NCBI GenBank assembly: GCA_964221845.1
Contig: CAXPZW010000026.1
Location: 3,954-67,953, forward strand
DNA: 64,000 bases
Direction of reading: 5' to 3'
Source of the DNA: CAXPZW01 sp964221845
GTDB taxonomy: Bacteria; Bacteroidota; Bacteroidia; Flavobacteriales_D; Sanyastnellaceae
Below are positions 1 through 8,727 of the stretch, piece after piece. The notes under the pieces were generated by a model. The model saw nothing but the letters and a program-made list of their open reading frames with translations, searched no databases and was not told the DNA's origin. The first letter of the stretch is position 1. The number at the start of each line of letters is the position of its first letter. Made by a program: the position numbers and the translations under genes.

Positions 1-2222
1 GGCTCGTAAGCGCCGATCGCACGGGTGCGGTAGCCGAGTTCGTTGGTGTCGTTAAAGAAGTCGTCCAGAGTTGGGCGACCAGTCACGCGGTTACCGTAAG
101 GGTCAAAGCCGCGGTAGGCCACCAGCTGGTTACCCTGGTTGAGCAGGTCGTCTGCACCAAACATGTCGAGGGTCAACTGGTCTGGGTCGAGGGCGTCGGT
201 GTTGATGAAGTCGTTGCCGAGTGGATCGTAACCGAGCGCTTCACGCAGGCGGTAGTCAAACTCAAACTGGCCGTCACCGATCAGTCGCTCGTAAGTGATC
301 CAAGGCAGGGTGCCGTCCTGGTAGTCGATCGAGAAGTCGTTCTCGTCGATCTCTTTGATGTGCGAGTTGCCCAGCAGACGTGCTTGGGTCCACAGGCCAA
401 TCGGAGCGAGCGAGTAAGAAGCGTCACGACGCTGCTCGTACTCGAAACCGAGTTGGATGGCGTGGTCGCCGATGTCGGCAGAACCGTTTGCCGATACCCG
501 GAACTGGTTGTTGCGCGCCACAGCGTAGGTGTTTCCTTGGGTACCGATGTGTGACCACAGGTTGTAAGTACCGTCAGGCGACTCTCCGTTCAGGAGTGCG
601 TTGCCGTTTTGGACCTCCAACAGGTTGGCGTAGGGACCGGGATCGTCTGGGTTGTAAGGCTCGATGTCAAACAGACCGAAGTACTGGTTGTTGATCGCCG
701 CCAAGTCTGGGTTGTACTGCGAAGGGGTGAAGGTCACCAGGGTGTCCTCCCAACCTACGTGTTCGTTCACCAGACCGCCGAAGTCGTTCGAGGCTTGTAC
801 GTCGTACGAGTTCACCAGGGCGCGGTCAAACGTACCCACGTGGCCGTAGCGGAAGAAGTTGTCTTCGTGGTTTTTGTTCCAAGTGCGATCGTAAGTCTGT
901 GAGTAATCGACCATGACCGAGTAGAAGACGTTCTGCAAGGCAGAGGTCACTTCCTCGGCATCCTCAGGAGCGGCAAATCGCTGCGAGAACTTCACGTAAC
1001 CACGCCAGTCAAATTCGGTGACTTGCAGGTTGTTGTTGTAGTTCATCAGCATGTTGCCGTAGCTGAAGGCGTCGCGCTGGGCGAAGGCACCGGTACCACC
1101 AATGGTGAGGTTGGTGTTCTTGCCAGTGTTGACGTCGATCTTGGCGACCAAGTTGGCTTGGGTGGATCCTACGTTTTGACGGGTGTCTACTTTCTCAAAG
1201 TCATCAGCGGTGAGGAAGTCGGCGTTGTAGAGTGCACCATTAACAGTACCGTCGGCAGCTACGTTTCGACGCAGCGGGTTGTCGAGCAGGCCTTGCTGTA
1301 CGTCTTCCTTCATGCGGTAAACACCACCAAAGGTCGGACGGCTGTCCACCACGTTTTGGTAGTTACCTGAAAGGAAGAAGCCGAGGATGGGCTCCATGCG
1401 GTTGCCCTCTTCGTCTTTCTTCGACAGGAGTGGACCTGAGAGGAAGCCCTCTACCAGGTTGTACCCGTACGCGTCCAGACCAACAGCGCCGTCGCCACTG
1501 CGGAAGCCTGAGGTGATCACCTCCAGACCGCCCGAGTAGTTCGCAGAAGAACTACGCAGCGACAGGTTGATCACCCCCCCGGTTGCATCACCAATGGATG
1601 CAGGGATACCGCCGGTGATGACCGCAATCTCCTCGATTGCAGACTTGGGCAGTGCTACCGAACCACGCACCTTGATACCATCGATGTAGTACCAAGTCGA
1701 GTTCGAGCGGGCACCACGTACCGAAATACCGTTGCCGGTATCGGCCACACCCCCTACGGTTTGTGCGATCGCGCCGGCCGATCGGCCAGGCATCTTGTCA
1801 ATCTCTTCCCGGGTTACGGTACCACCGGAGGCACCCCCATCTTTATCGATGAGCGGCTCCTTGTACTCCACCACGACGGCTTCTGCCAGCTCAAGGCCAG
1901 CGCCGAGTTTGGCGTCCAGGAAGGCAATTTTGTTTGAAGTCACTTTTACGCCGGTGAACTTCTTGGGTGTGTATCCCACGAAGGTGAACTCGATCTCATA
2001 CGAGCCGGGCTCGATCGGTTTGATGGAGTACTTACCATCAAAATCCGTTTGGCCGGCGGTGACCGTGTTCCCGTTCAGGCGAACGATGACGTTTACAAAG
2101 GGGAGCGGTTCACCGCTCTCTTGATCGGTAACGGTGCCTTTCAGCGTTCCGGAACCAATTTGGGCACTGATGAACCCACTACACAGAATCAGGGAAAGTG
2201 CGAAGCACAACTTCCGTAGCAT
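1..2222 (-). CDS. TonB-dependent outer-membrane receptor, 3' end beyond the window
   Basis: This reading frame stays open from an ATG at 2222 to the left edge, giving about 740 residues without the C-terminus. Residues 1-20 form a signal peptide ending at an Ala-Gln junction. Residues about 21-105 match the carboxypeptidase-regulatory-like fold common at the N-terminus of Bacteroidota receptors (GTLKGTVTDQESGEPLPF). Residues about 115-230 look like the plug domain, with VRGARSN, a YYIDGIKV stretch and GGVINL. The rest should be beta-barrel. Such receptors import ligands across the outer membrane using TonB energy; the substrate cannot be read from the sequence. No SusD-like partner is seen upstream, so an Oar-like or general receptor is as likely as a SusC. 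A weak -7-like box lies at 2272-2279. Confidence 0.9.
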   Translation of the reverse strand, partial: MLRKLCFALSLILCSGFISAQIGSGTLKGTVTDQESGEPLPFVNVIVRLNGNTVTAGQTDFDGKYSIKPIEPGSYEIEFTFVGYTPKKFTGVKVTSNKIAFLDAKLGAGLELAEAVVVEYKEPLIDKDGGASGGTVTREEIDKMPGRSAGAIAQTVGGVADTGNGISVRGARSNSTWYYIDGIKVRGSVALPKSAIEEIAVITGGIPASIGDATGGVINLSLRSSSANYSGGLEVITSGFRSGDGAVGLDAYGYNLVEGFLSGPLLSKKDEEGNRMEPILGFFLSGNYQNVVDSRPTFGGVYRMKEDVQQGLLDNPLRRNVAADGTVNGALYNADFLTADDFEKVDTRQNVGSTQANLVAKIDVNTGKNTNLTIGGTGAFAQRDAFSYGNMLMNYNNNLQVTEFDWRGYVKFSQRFAAPEDAEEVTSALQNVFYSVMVDYSQTYDRTWNKNHEDNFFRYGHVGTFDRALVNSYDVQASNDFGGLVNEHVGWEDTLVTFTPSQYNPDLAAINNQYFGLFDIEPYNPDDPGPYANLLEVQNGNALLNGESPDGTYNLWSHIGTQGNTYAVARNNQFRVSANGSADIGDHAIQLGFEYEQRRDASYSLAPIGLWTQARLLGNSHIKEIDENDFSIDYQDGTLPWITYERLIGDGQFEFDYRLREALGYDPLGNDFINTDALDPDQLTLDMFGADDLLNQGNQLVAYRGFDPYGNRVTGRPTLDDFFNDTNELGYRTRAIGAYE

Positions 2223-2271
2223 ACCACTAAGGTTTACGTTAGCAAAACCGAATTTTCTCAACAAGCGGGCG

Positions 2272-2279
2272 TAAAGATA
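2272..2279 (-). promoter_or_regulatory. Possible -7 promoter box of the TonB receptor gene
   Basis: On the minus strand the sequence reads TATCTTTA, one base from the Bacteroidota -7 consensus TAnnTTTG, 49 nt upstream of the ATG. I see no clear -33 TTG. The rest of the 2223-2467 gap shows nothing else recognisable. Confidence 0.3.
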
Positions 2280-2467
2280 GAAATATCCACCTATCAGCCC
2301 CCATCATCTGAAAGCCGCATGGCGTCAGCGTTTGAGAGAAAAATGACCCGAGGCGAACGGCTCCTCCCACGGGCATTTTGTAAAAGTATCCCAAAAGGCA
2401 CGCACCCCGCACAATACCGCAGGTAAAGGCAGGGAAAATTATACACGTCAGTCTAAAAAGGGAGGGG

Positions 2468-2776
2468 CTACTTGAAGTGCTTCTTGCGGAACCAACGGCG
2501 GTAGAAGGGTTCGCCTTTGCCCATACGCATGCGTTCGGACTTGCGCTTGTTGCGCTTCATGCGTCGGCGGGTTTTCTTGGTTTGGATCGCCCGGTGGTGC
2601 TCCTGCTTGGCGTCCATCTCGCCCTGGATTTTCTTCTCGCGGGCCTTCTTGGCTTTTTGCTGCTCTTTGATCTGTTCTTCAGCGGTTTGCTGCTTGACTT
2701 GGGCGCGCACTTCGGGCACACCTGCAGCCAGGGTGAAGGTGAACAGCAACAACAGGAGTTTGACGGGTGGACGCAT
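2468..2776 (-). CDS. Small secreted, very basic protein of unknown function
   Basis: The product has 102 residues. Residues 1-26 look like a signal peptide (a KLLLLLFTFTLAAG core, cut after ARA). The mature part is almost entirely Lys, Arg, Glu and Gln: a charged, probably helical section (about 27-62) followed by a block rich in Arg and Lys ending in RRWFRKKHFK. I recognise no domain; similar short basic exported proteins occur in Bacteroidota without a known role. Its ATG overlaps the TAA stop of the upstream gene by one base (TAATG), so translation is probably coupled and it is the last gene of the yyaL operon. An envelope or nucleic-acid-binding role would be a guess from charge alone. 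Confidence 0.7.
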   Translation of the reverse strand: MRPPVKLLLLLFTFTLAAGVPEVRAQVKQQTAEEQIKEQQKAKKAREKKIQGEMDAKQEHHRAIQTKKTRRRMKRNKRKSERMRMGKGEPFYRRWFRKKHFK

Positions 2777-3660
2777 TACTTCGCGGATTTCGGATAGGAG
2801 AAGTTCAGGATTTTCAGCGAACCCTTGGCGGCATTCAGCACCAAGATGCCGTCGATGCGCCCAGCGTTGTCGTACACCACTTCATAGGTGTTGACAAGTT
2901 CGCCGTTTTCAAAGGCCTCGATTTGGGTCACGCTTCCAGCCAGGTCGTAGCGGTACACGTGCCGTTCGGTACGCTCGGAATGGGAGGAAGCAAAGCGTAC
3001 TTCGGCCAGTCGCCCGCGCTCGTCGTAAGCGTAGCGCTCTGTCTTGACTCTGCGGGTCACCAGGAATTCGGTGCGCAAAGAGGTGGTGTAGCCCAGGGTG
3101 TTGAAGGTGCGCGTACGCTTTTCATAGGGCAGTCCGTAGTTGTTGTACGCGGTGCACACCTCCGTGGAGTCGGTGCTTTTGTAGGCAAAGGTCTCGGTGT
3201 TGATGCGGGTGCGGCCGGTCACGGGTTGACCGGGTTGGGGGGCGGGTGCCTTGTCGTACCGCATTTCTACCGCGCGGCCCTCGGCATCCAACTCGGGCTC
3301 CAACACATAGTACCCCGAGCGGTTGTGTTCGGTTTTGTGCAGGTAGTGGTCGTGGGCGCCGTAGGTCAGCAGCCAGTGGGTGGTGTCGGTGATGGGGCCC
3401 ACGGCTTTGGTTTGGAACAGCTCGGTGAGTCGGCCTTGGTCGTCGAAAGCCATGCGTTGTACGTCGTTCCAGTTTTTGATGGGGCGGCCGTCGCGTTTGG
3501 TTTGCAGGCGGACTTCAATCGTATCGATGCCTGCCTCGGCCAGGAAGGCGGGGTCAAATTGGTACCACGACTGCAGGTCGAGCGGGGCCGAAGTGTTCAG
3601 CATTTGCGCCCCTCCCCAGAGCGGGGTCAGCAGCATCAGGTATGTCAGGGTGCGCTTCAT
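2776..3660 (-). CDS. Secreted protein with YD-repeat-like strands, function unknown
   Basis: I start it at the ATG at 3660, which overlaps the stop of the upstream gene as ATGA; this gives 294 residues with a short signal peptide (MKRTLTYLMLLTPLWGGAQ). A longer reading from 3723 lies inside the upstream gene and lacks the signal at its N-terminus. The body has recurring strands of the type 'YDxxGRLxEV' (for example YAYDERGRLAEV, YRYDLAGSVTQI, YDNAGRIDGI), as in YD/RHS repeats, but far too few for a toxin shell. Such short YD-like exported proteins are common and uncharacterised in Bacteroidota. The tight coupling to the genes on both sides suggests a shared transcript. Confidence 0.75.
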   Translation of the reverse strand: MKRTLTYLMLLTPLWGGAQMLNTSAPLDLQSWYQFDPAFLAEAGIDTIEVRLQTKRDGRPIKNWNDVQRMAFDDQGRLTELFQTKAVGPITDTTHWLLTYGAHDHYLHKTEHNRSGYYVLEPELDAEGRAVEMRYDKAPAPQPGQPVTGRTRINTETFAYKSTDSTEVCTAYNNYGLPYEKRTRTFNTLGYTTSLRTEFLVTRRVKTERYAYDERGRLAEVRFASSHSERTERHVYRYDLAGSVTQIEAFENGELVNTYEVVYDNAGRIDGILVLNAAKGSLKILNFSYPKSAK

Positions 3661-5657
3661 GCGAGTTGGGCCAGTGCGTCTTCCAGGGTGTGCACGGGAC
3701 GCTGGCAGGCGCCTTCGATACACACGTAGAACGTCAGTTTCTCGGACTCCTTGCCCTGCACGGGAGCCAAGATTGTGCCGGAGTGGGCCAGGCTCACTAG
3801 CGTATTGGGGTGCAGTTGGGTATCAAAGTCGGCCAGCGCTGCTTCTTTCCCCGCACCGGCAATCACCACATGGTGGTATGGACGGGTCAAGCGGTTCAGC
3901 AGCAAGGCCCAATGCGAGGTGTTTTGCGCCGAGCCCATTTCGCCCACCATGTTGGCCATGAGTGCGCGGGCGCGGTCGGTCCAGGTGGGGTCTCCGGTGA
4001 GCAGGCCGTAGTCCAAACACGCGTGCGCCAGCATGCTCGAGGAGGCCGGGGTCACGTTGTCGAAGTTCTCTTGCTTGCGGCTCACCAGGTGCTCTCCGCT
4101 GTGGGCGGTGAACCAAGGCATGCCGCCTTCGGGGTCTGCGAAGTCCTTCCAGGTTTGGTTCAGCAGTTTGCCGGTGTGGGTGATCCACTGCTCGTCTTGG
4201 GTGGTGCGATACACCTCCAACCACGCTTGCGCAGTGGCCGCGTGGTCTTCCAAGAACCCGATGTCCGGACTGTCCAAGGTGTGTGGGAAGCTGCTGCGGG
4301 CGGAATAGAGGTCTTCCATGAGCAAGGCCAGATCCGCTGCGCGCTCAGAGAACTGCGTGTTTTGAAAAACGCGTCCCGCCACGGCGAGTCCTTGCACCAC
4401 ATAGGCGTTCCAACTGACCAGCACTTTGTGGTCGAGCCCGGGGAATACCCGTGCGTTGCGCGCTTCCAAGGTGCGCTCCATCAGTGCGTCGAGTTTGGGG
4501 TAGAAGGCCTCCAAGGTCCAGCCCATGCGGGCGGCAAACTGCGCGTCGCTCGCGGTACGTAAGGGGATGTACTGGCCGTGTTCCCAAAACCCATCGGTGT
4601 CGATGGAGAAGTATTGGCGGGCCCATGCCCAGTCCTGGTCCCAAAGCGATTCCAATGCGGCTTGGGTCCAGGTGTAGTGCTTGCCTTCCTCCCCCTCACT
4701 GTCGGCATCCAAGGCCGATTGGTACCAGCCGTCCGGGCGGCGCAGGTCGCGGTCCAGCCAGGCTACGGTTTGGGCCACAGCGCGCGCATACTCTTCGGTA
4801 GGATCGTTCGCGTGCGCACGCGATAGGGCTGAAAGGAGCTGCCCATTGTCGTACAGCATCTTTTCAAAGTGGGGCACCTTCCACAGCGCATCTACACTGT
4901 AGCGGGCGTAGCCACCGCCGATTTGATCGGCCATGCCGCTGCGGACTTGGGCCAGCAAGGTGCGGTGGGCGTGGGCCATGGCGTCGGCATCGGACAGCAA
5001 TGCGCCGTGTTCCAAAAGAAACGCCCAGTTGTTGGGCATGGGGAATTTGGGGGCGTAGTCCAGCCCGCCGCGCTCGCGGTCCCAATGCGGGCGCCAGCGG
5101 TCCACTAGCTGTGTGGTGAGGTCTGAAGGAAGGTCACCGGCGCCGGTAGCGGCTTGGATGCGTTCGTGCAGGTCGATGGCTTCGGTGAGTTGGTCGGCGT
5201 ATGCGGCCACACGGTCGGGGCTTTCGGCGTGGAGGTTGGCCAGCATTTCCAGCACTTCCATAAAGGCCTCGCGCTTGAAATAGGTGCCGCCATATACGGG
5301 ACGTCCGTCGGGCAGGGTGAAGCAGTTCAGCGGCCAGCCCCCGTGTTGGGTCATCAGCTGCACTGCAGTCATGTAGACTTGGTCCACGTCGGGGCGTTCT
5401 TCGCGGTCCACTTTGATGCAGACAAAATGGTGGTTCATCAGCGCAGCTGCTGCGTGGTCTTCAAACGTCTCGCGCTCCATCACGTGACACCAGTGGCACG
5501 CCGAGTAGCCGATGCTCACCAACACCAGTTTGTTTTCGGCCTTGGCGCGGGCAAAGGCTTCGTCGCTCCAGGGGTACCAGTCCACCGGGTTGTGCTTGTG
5601 TTGTTGCAGGTACGGGCTGGAGGACTGTGCGAGGCGGTTGGTGTGGGTGTCGGCCAT
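3657..5657 (-). CDS. Thioredoxin-domain protein of the YyaL/DUF255 (spermatogenesis-associated protein 20) family
   Basis: The product has 666 residues from the ATG at 5657; an ATG 24 nt further up adds only a Pro/Arg-rich leader not expected in the family. The N-terminal 150 residues form the DUF255 thioredoxin-like domain with SPYLQQH, NPVDWYPW and the signature CHWCH (Cys54 and Cys57). The rest is the alpha/alpha-barrel region seen in N-acylglucosamine epimerase-like enzymes (GGGYARYSVD, HFEKMLYDN). Family members are cytoplasmic and their reaction is not settled. It is the first gene of a three-gene minus-strand operon and is divergent from glyA, with a TACCTTTG box 21 nt before the start. 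Confidence 0.9.
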   Translation of the reverse strand: MADTHTNRLAQSSSPYLQQHKHNPVDWYPWSDEAFARAKAENKLVLVSIGYSACHWCHVMERETFEDHAAAALMNHHFVCIKVDREERPDVDQVYMTAVQLMTQHGGWPLNCFTLPDGRPVYGGTYFKREAFMEVLEMLANLHAESPDRVAAYADQLTEAIDLHERIQAATGAGDLPSDLTTQLVDRWRPHWDRERGGLDYAPKFPMPNNWAFLLEHGALLSDADAMAHAHRTLLAQVRSGMADQIGGGYARYSVDALWKVPHFEKMLYDNGQLLSALSRAHANDPTEEYARAVAQTVAWLDRDLRRPDGWYQSALDADSEGEEGKHYTWTQAALESLWDQDWAWARQYFSIDTDGFWEHGQYIPLRTASDAQFAARMGWTLEAFYPKLDALMERTLEARNARVFPGLDHKVLVSWNAYVVQGLAVAGRVFQNTQFSERAADLALLMEDLYSARSSFPHTLDSPDIGFLEDHAATAQAWLEVYRTTQDEQWITHTGKLLNQTWKDFADPEGGMPWFTAHSGEHLVSRKQENFDNVTPASSSMLAHACLDYGLLTGDPTWTDRARALMANMVGEMGSAQNTSHWALLLNRLTRPYHHVVIAGAGKEAALADFDTQLHPNTLVSLAHSGTILAPVQGKESEKLTFYVCIEGACQRPVHTLEDALAQLA

Positions 5658-5678
5658 GGGAGGGGGTCGGGAATGGGG

Positions 5679-5686
5679 CAAAGGTA
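5679..5686 (-). promoter_or_regulatory. -7 promoter box of the yyaL-like gene
   Basis: The minus strand reads TACCTTTG, an exact TAnnTTTG match, ending 21 nt before the ATG at 5657. No convincing -33 TTG is seen at the usual spacing. Confidence 0.5.
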
Positions 5687-5795
5687 TTGTTCCGAGTGGG
5701 CCCGAAAACGGGGGGTAGGTGTTTGAAGTACACTTTGTGCACGCCGCGGGAACACTTTGCGGAAAACTTGCACTGCGGATTGGCGATCGGGGTCG

Positions 5796-5803
5796 TACCT
5801 TCG
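5796..5803 (+). promoter_or_regulatory. Possible -7 promoter box of glyA
   Basis: TACCTTCG lies 18 nt before the glyA ATG. It differs from TAnnTTTG only at the third T. The same TACCTTCG octamer precedes two other genes in this window (21858-21865 and 22922-22929), which supports it as a real variant. Confidence 0.4.
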
Positions 5804-5821
5804 CGGGTTCAATTTGCGACC

Positions 5822-7096
5822 ATGAACCGTGATACCCAGTTGTTTGACCTGGTGAGCCAGGAGCACCGCCGTCAGGTGGAAGGCATCGAACTGATTGCCT
5901 CTGAGAATTTTGTGAGCGACCAAGTGCTGGAAGCCGCAGGAAGCATCCTCACCAACAAATACGCAGAAGGCCTGCCCGGCAAACGCTACTACGGCGGTTG
6001 CGAAGTGGTGGACCAGGTCGAAAACCTCGCGATCGATCGCCTCAAGGAACTCTTTGGTGCGGTGTGGGCCAACGTGCAACCGCACTCTGGAGCCAACGCC
6101 AACTCTGCGGTCATGCTCGCGGTGCTCAAGCCGGGCGATGCCATTTTGGGCTTCGACCTCGCACACGGCGGGCACCTCACCCACGGTTCTCCGGTCAACT
6201 ACAGCGGCCTGCTGTACCGCCCGCACTTCTACGGTGTGGAGCAAGAAACCGGCACCATCGACATGGACAAGGTGGCAGCCACAGCCCGCGAATGCCAGCC
6301 CAAACTCATCATTTGCGGCGCTTCGGCATACTCACGTGATTGGGACTACGCGCGCTTCCGCGCCATCGCCGACGAAGTAGGAGCATTGCTGTTGGCCGAC
6401 GTCTCGCACCCGGCGGGTCTGATCGCCAAGGGCCTGCTCAACAACCCGTTGCCGCATTGCCACATCGTCACCAGTACCACCCACAAAACCCTGCGCGGCC
6501 CGCGCGGCGGCATCATCATGATGGGCGAGGACTTCGACAACCCATTTGGCAAAACCACCATGAAAGGAGTGGTTCGCAAAATGAGCTCCCTGTTGGACTC
6601 GGGGGTATTCCCGGGCATGCAAGGCGGTCCGTTGGAGCACGTGATCGCTGGTAAGGCGGTCGCTTTCGGTGAGGCGCTGTCGGACGACTTCAAGGTGTAC
6701 GGCGAGCAAGTCATGGCCAACGCACAAGCCCTGGCCTCGGCTCTGGTAGACATGGACTACCACTTGATCTCAGGCGGTACCGACAACCACTGCATGCTCA
6801 TCGACCTGACCAACAAGAACATCACCGGCAAGGCGGCTGAAGCTGCGCTCGGCAAGGCCGGCATCACCGTCAACAAGAACATGGTGCCGTTTGACACCCG
6901 CAGCCCGTTTGTGACCAGCGGTATCCGCATCGGTACCCCGGCCATTACCACCCGTGGCGTGCGCGCCGAGGAGTGCGGTCAGGTGGCCACTTGGATCAAC
7001 GCCGCGTTGGAATCCCACGAAGACGACGCAGCCCTCGATCGCATCCATGGCGAAGTGCGCGATTGGATGTCAGGCCGTCCGCTTTTTCAAGGATAA
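5822..7096 (+). CDS. glyA: Serine hydroxymethyltransferase
   Basis: GlyA is a cytoplasmic PLP enzyme that interconverts serine plus tetrahydrofolate with glycine plus 5,10-methylene-tetrahydrofolate, the main source of one-carbon units. The product has 424 residues, near the family's usual 415-430. Typical blocks are IELIASENF near the N-terminus, GYPGKRYYGG-type sequence read here as GLPGKRYYGG, and STTHKTLRGPRGG carrying the PLP lysine (Lys222). I use the ATG at 5822 (MNRDTQLFDLV); the frame stays open upstream, but that stretch lies in the promoter region and overlaps the divergent gene. The gene looks monocistronic, with 159 nt to the next gene. Confidence 0.97.
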   Translation: MNRDTQLFDLVSQEHRRQVEGIELIASENFVSDQVLEAAGSILTNKYAEGLPGKRYYGGCEVVDQVENLAIDRLKELFGAVWANVQPHSGANANSAVMLAVLKPGDAILGFDLAHGGHLTHGSPVNYSGLLYRPHFYGVEQETGTIDMDKVAATARECQPKLIICGASAYSRDWDYARFRAIADEVGALLLADVSHPAGLIAKGLLNNPLPHCHIVTSTTHKTLRGPRGGIIMMGEDFDNPFGKTTMKGVVRKMSSLLDSGVFPGMQGGPLEHVIAGKAVAFGEALSDDFKVYGEQVMANAQALASALVDMDYHLISGGTDNHCMLIDLTNKNITGKAAEAALGKAGITVNKNMVPFDTRSPFVTSGIRIGTPAITTRGVRAEECGQVATWINAALESHEDDAALDRIHGEVRDWMSGRPLFQG

Positions 7097-7255
7097 TCGC
7101 TGAATCGGGGGCTTCTACGCTCCCAGTAGGAGGGTGTGATAAATGTCATGTCTTGCACGGGACTTTACCAATGTTGAGTTCCCATTGGGAAAGGAATGCC
7201 TACTTTGAGTCACTGCCTTCTGGTTTTGGGGGCAGTGCTTTAACCTCCTCCACCT

Positions 7256-7561
7256 ATGATCCAAGTACAACTCAAACTCATCGACACCGGCCTGCACGCC
7301 GATCTCGAGGCGTTGCAAGTCTCCCTGCGTTACCACCTGGGGCAAGACCGCATTTTCATCGATTCTCAATCTCCGCTTACCCTGAAGGTCAAGTTCTTCC
7401 AGGACGGGCACCAGGAAAAAGTCCTGCTCGTGCTGCGCGACACCTTCACCAAGGAGAAGATCGGCGAAAAGGTCCTGCATTATGTGGGCAGCACCTGGCT
7501 CAACGATGTCACCCACGAGGCCCACGCCTTGGTGGTAAATTTGATTGTGCAAGCGGCTTAG
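7256..7561 (+). CDS. Small conserved-looking protein of unknown function, upstream of the Sia-like module
   Basis: The product has 101 residues with no signal peptide or membrane segment. It alternates hydrophobic and polar residues like a small alpha/beta protein: strands such as IQVQLKLID and LKVKFFQDG, a central KVLLVLRDTFTKEKIGEK and a hydrophobic C-terminus. I recognise no family; a ribosome hibernation factor was considered because of size and strand pattern, but its motifs are absent. It lies on the same strand 84 nt before the double SiaB-like gene, so it may belong to the same transcript and be an extra component of that pathway. A 7-bp inverted repeat (CACTGCC/GGCAGTG) sits at 7211-7237 just upstream. 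Confidence 0.65.
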   Translation: MIQVQLKLIDTGLHADLEALQVSLRYHLGQDRIFIDSQSPLTLKVKFFQDGHQEKVLLVLRDTFTKEKIGEKVLHYVGSTWLNDVTHEAHALVVNLIVQAA

Positions 7562-7645
7562 TCTGACTCTAACAACTAATTTGCGTTGGCTACGTAGAAC
7601 GTCGTGTGGTCGTCCGGAACTGCCGGGCACCACCGGCCAACGCGC

Positions 7646-8719
7646 ATGGACAAGCTGAAACATTCCGCCCTAGAAATTTACCGGGAACACCGCCTCGACG
7701 ACATGTTCCTGGTTTACCGTGGCTTCATTTCCGATGAGCTCACCAGCACCTTTCTGGACATCTCGGAAAACACCGTGGTAGACACCCTTGGGCTGACCAA
7801 AGTCAACCGCAAGGCGTCCTTCCTGCTGGTGGAGTGCTTCCAGAACATGCTCAAGCACACCCACTCCGAACACATCGACATCCGCGAGCACGCGGATGCC
7901 TTGTTCCACTTCCGGTTCCACCCGGATTACTTCCGCATCAATTCCATCAACACCATTTCCCGCTCTGAAGAAGCCGGTCTGCGTGAAGCCGTAGAGGAAA
8001 TCAACGCCCTCGACGCCGATTCGCTCAAGGCCCTCTACAAAGACCGCCTGGTGGCCAACGAACTCAGCGACAAAGGCGGCGCCGGACTCGGGTTGATTGA
8101 AATGGCGCGCAAGTCAGGCCAAAAACTCCATTACGATTTCCGTCCCATCGACGGCGACCGTTCAGCGTTTTGGCAACAGATCACCATGGCGCAAAACGGC
8201 TACAACGCCACGCTTGATACCCTCGACGACCTCGAACGCATGCAGGCCAAGGTCGAATCCGAGGATGTGGTACTCATCTACAAAGGCGACCTGTCCCAGA
8301 AGGCCATCCTGCCCCTGATTTTGCTCTTGGAAAAGAACACCGACGGCAATGCCCTGCTGAGTAAACGCGCCGGCATCACCATGATAGAGATGCTTCAGAA
8401 TGCATCCAAACACGGGCTCAACCGCGGTGTGCTCAAGCTCTACCGCGTGGAAGAGAAAATGCTCATTGAAGTGGGCAACACCCTAGAATTGGCTCAAGGA
8501 CAAGCGCTGGTGGAGCGTCTGGAAGTTCTTCACAACATGAGTGAGGATGAACTCAAAGAGGCCTACCGAAATCATTTGAGAAATGTTCGTAATCTTGAGC
8601 AGCAAACCAACTCGGGATTGGGGCTGATGGAGATCGCCCGCCTCAGCGGTGGAGCGTTCGACTTCGACCTTCAGCCTGAGGACGGCGCCGGTTTCTTCAC
8701 CTTCCGGGTGACGTTGTAA
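7646..8719 (+). CDS. Tandem double SiaB-like (DUF6272) kinase of a partner-switching system
   Basis: The product has 357 residues from the ATG at 7646 and consists of two similar units. Unit 1 (about 1-180) has an N-box-like ECFQNMLKHT (Asn67) and a glycine motif GGAGLGLIEMAR (144-155). Unit 2 (about 195-357) repeats both, EMLQNASKHG (Asn252) and NSGLGLMEIAR (322-332). These are hallmarks of GHKL-type ATP-binding kinases of the SiaB family, which phosphorylate a SiaC partner on Ser or Thr. Ordinary SiaB proteins are single units of under 200 residues, so this looks like a gene duplication and fusion. Both copies keep the Asn and Gly motifs and may both bind ATP. It is followed after 8 nt by the SiaC-like gene. 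The kinase role is inferred from family resemblance. Confidence 0.8.
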   Translation: MDKLKHSALEIYREHRLDDMFLVYRGFISDELTSTFLDISENTVVDTLGLTKVNRKASFLLVECFQNMLKHTHSEHIDIREHADALFHFRFHPDYFRINSINTISRSEEAGLREAVEEINALDADSLKALYKDRLVANELSDKGGAGLGLIEMARKSGQKLHYDFRPIDGDRSAFWQQITMAQNGYNATLDTLDDLERMQAKVESEDVVLIYKGDLSQKAILPLILLLEKNTDGNALLSKRAGITMIEMLQNASKHGLNRGVLKLYRVEEKMLIEVGNTLELAQGQALVERLEVLHNMSEDELKEAYRNHLRNVRNLEQQTNSGLGLMEIARLSGGAFDFDLQPEDGAGFFTFRVTL

Positions 8720-8727
8720 CTGCCTGC

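Noticed and set aside
2767..3729. Open frame of 320 codons on the plus strand
   Set aside because: It is antisense to the YD-repeat-like gene, lacks any recognisable motif, and is explained by the GC-rich codon pattern.
7256..7561. Ribosome hibernation factor (HPF)
   Set aside because: The size is right, but the HPF sequence pattern, including its basic rRNA-binding residues, is not visible.
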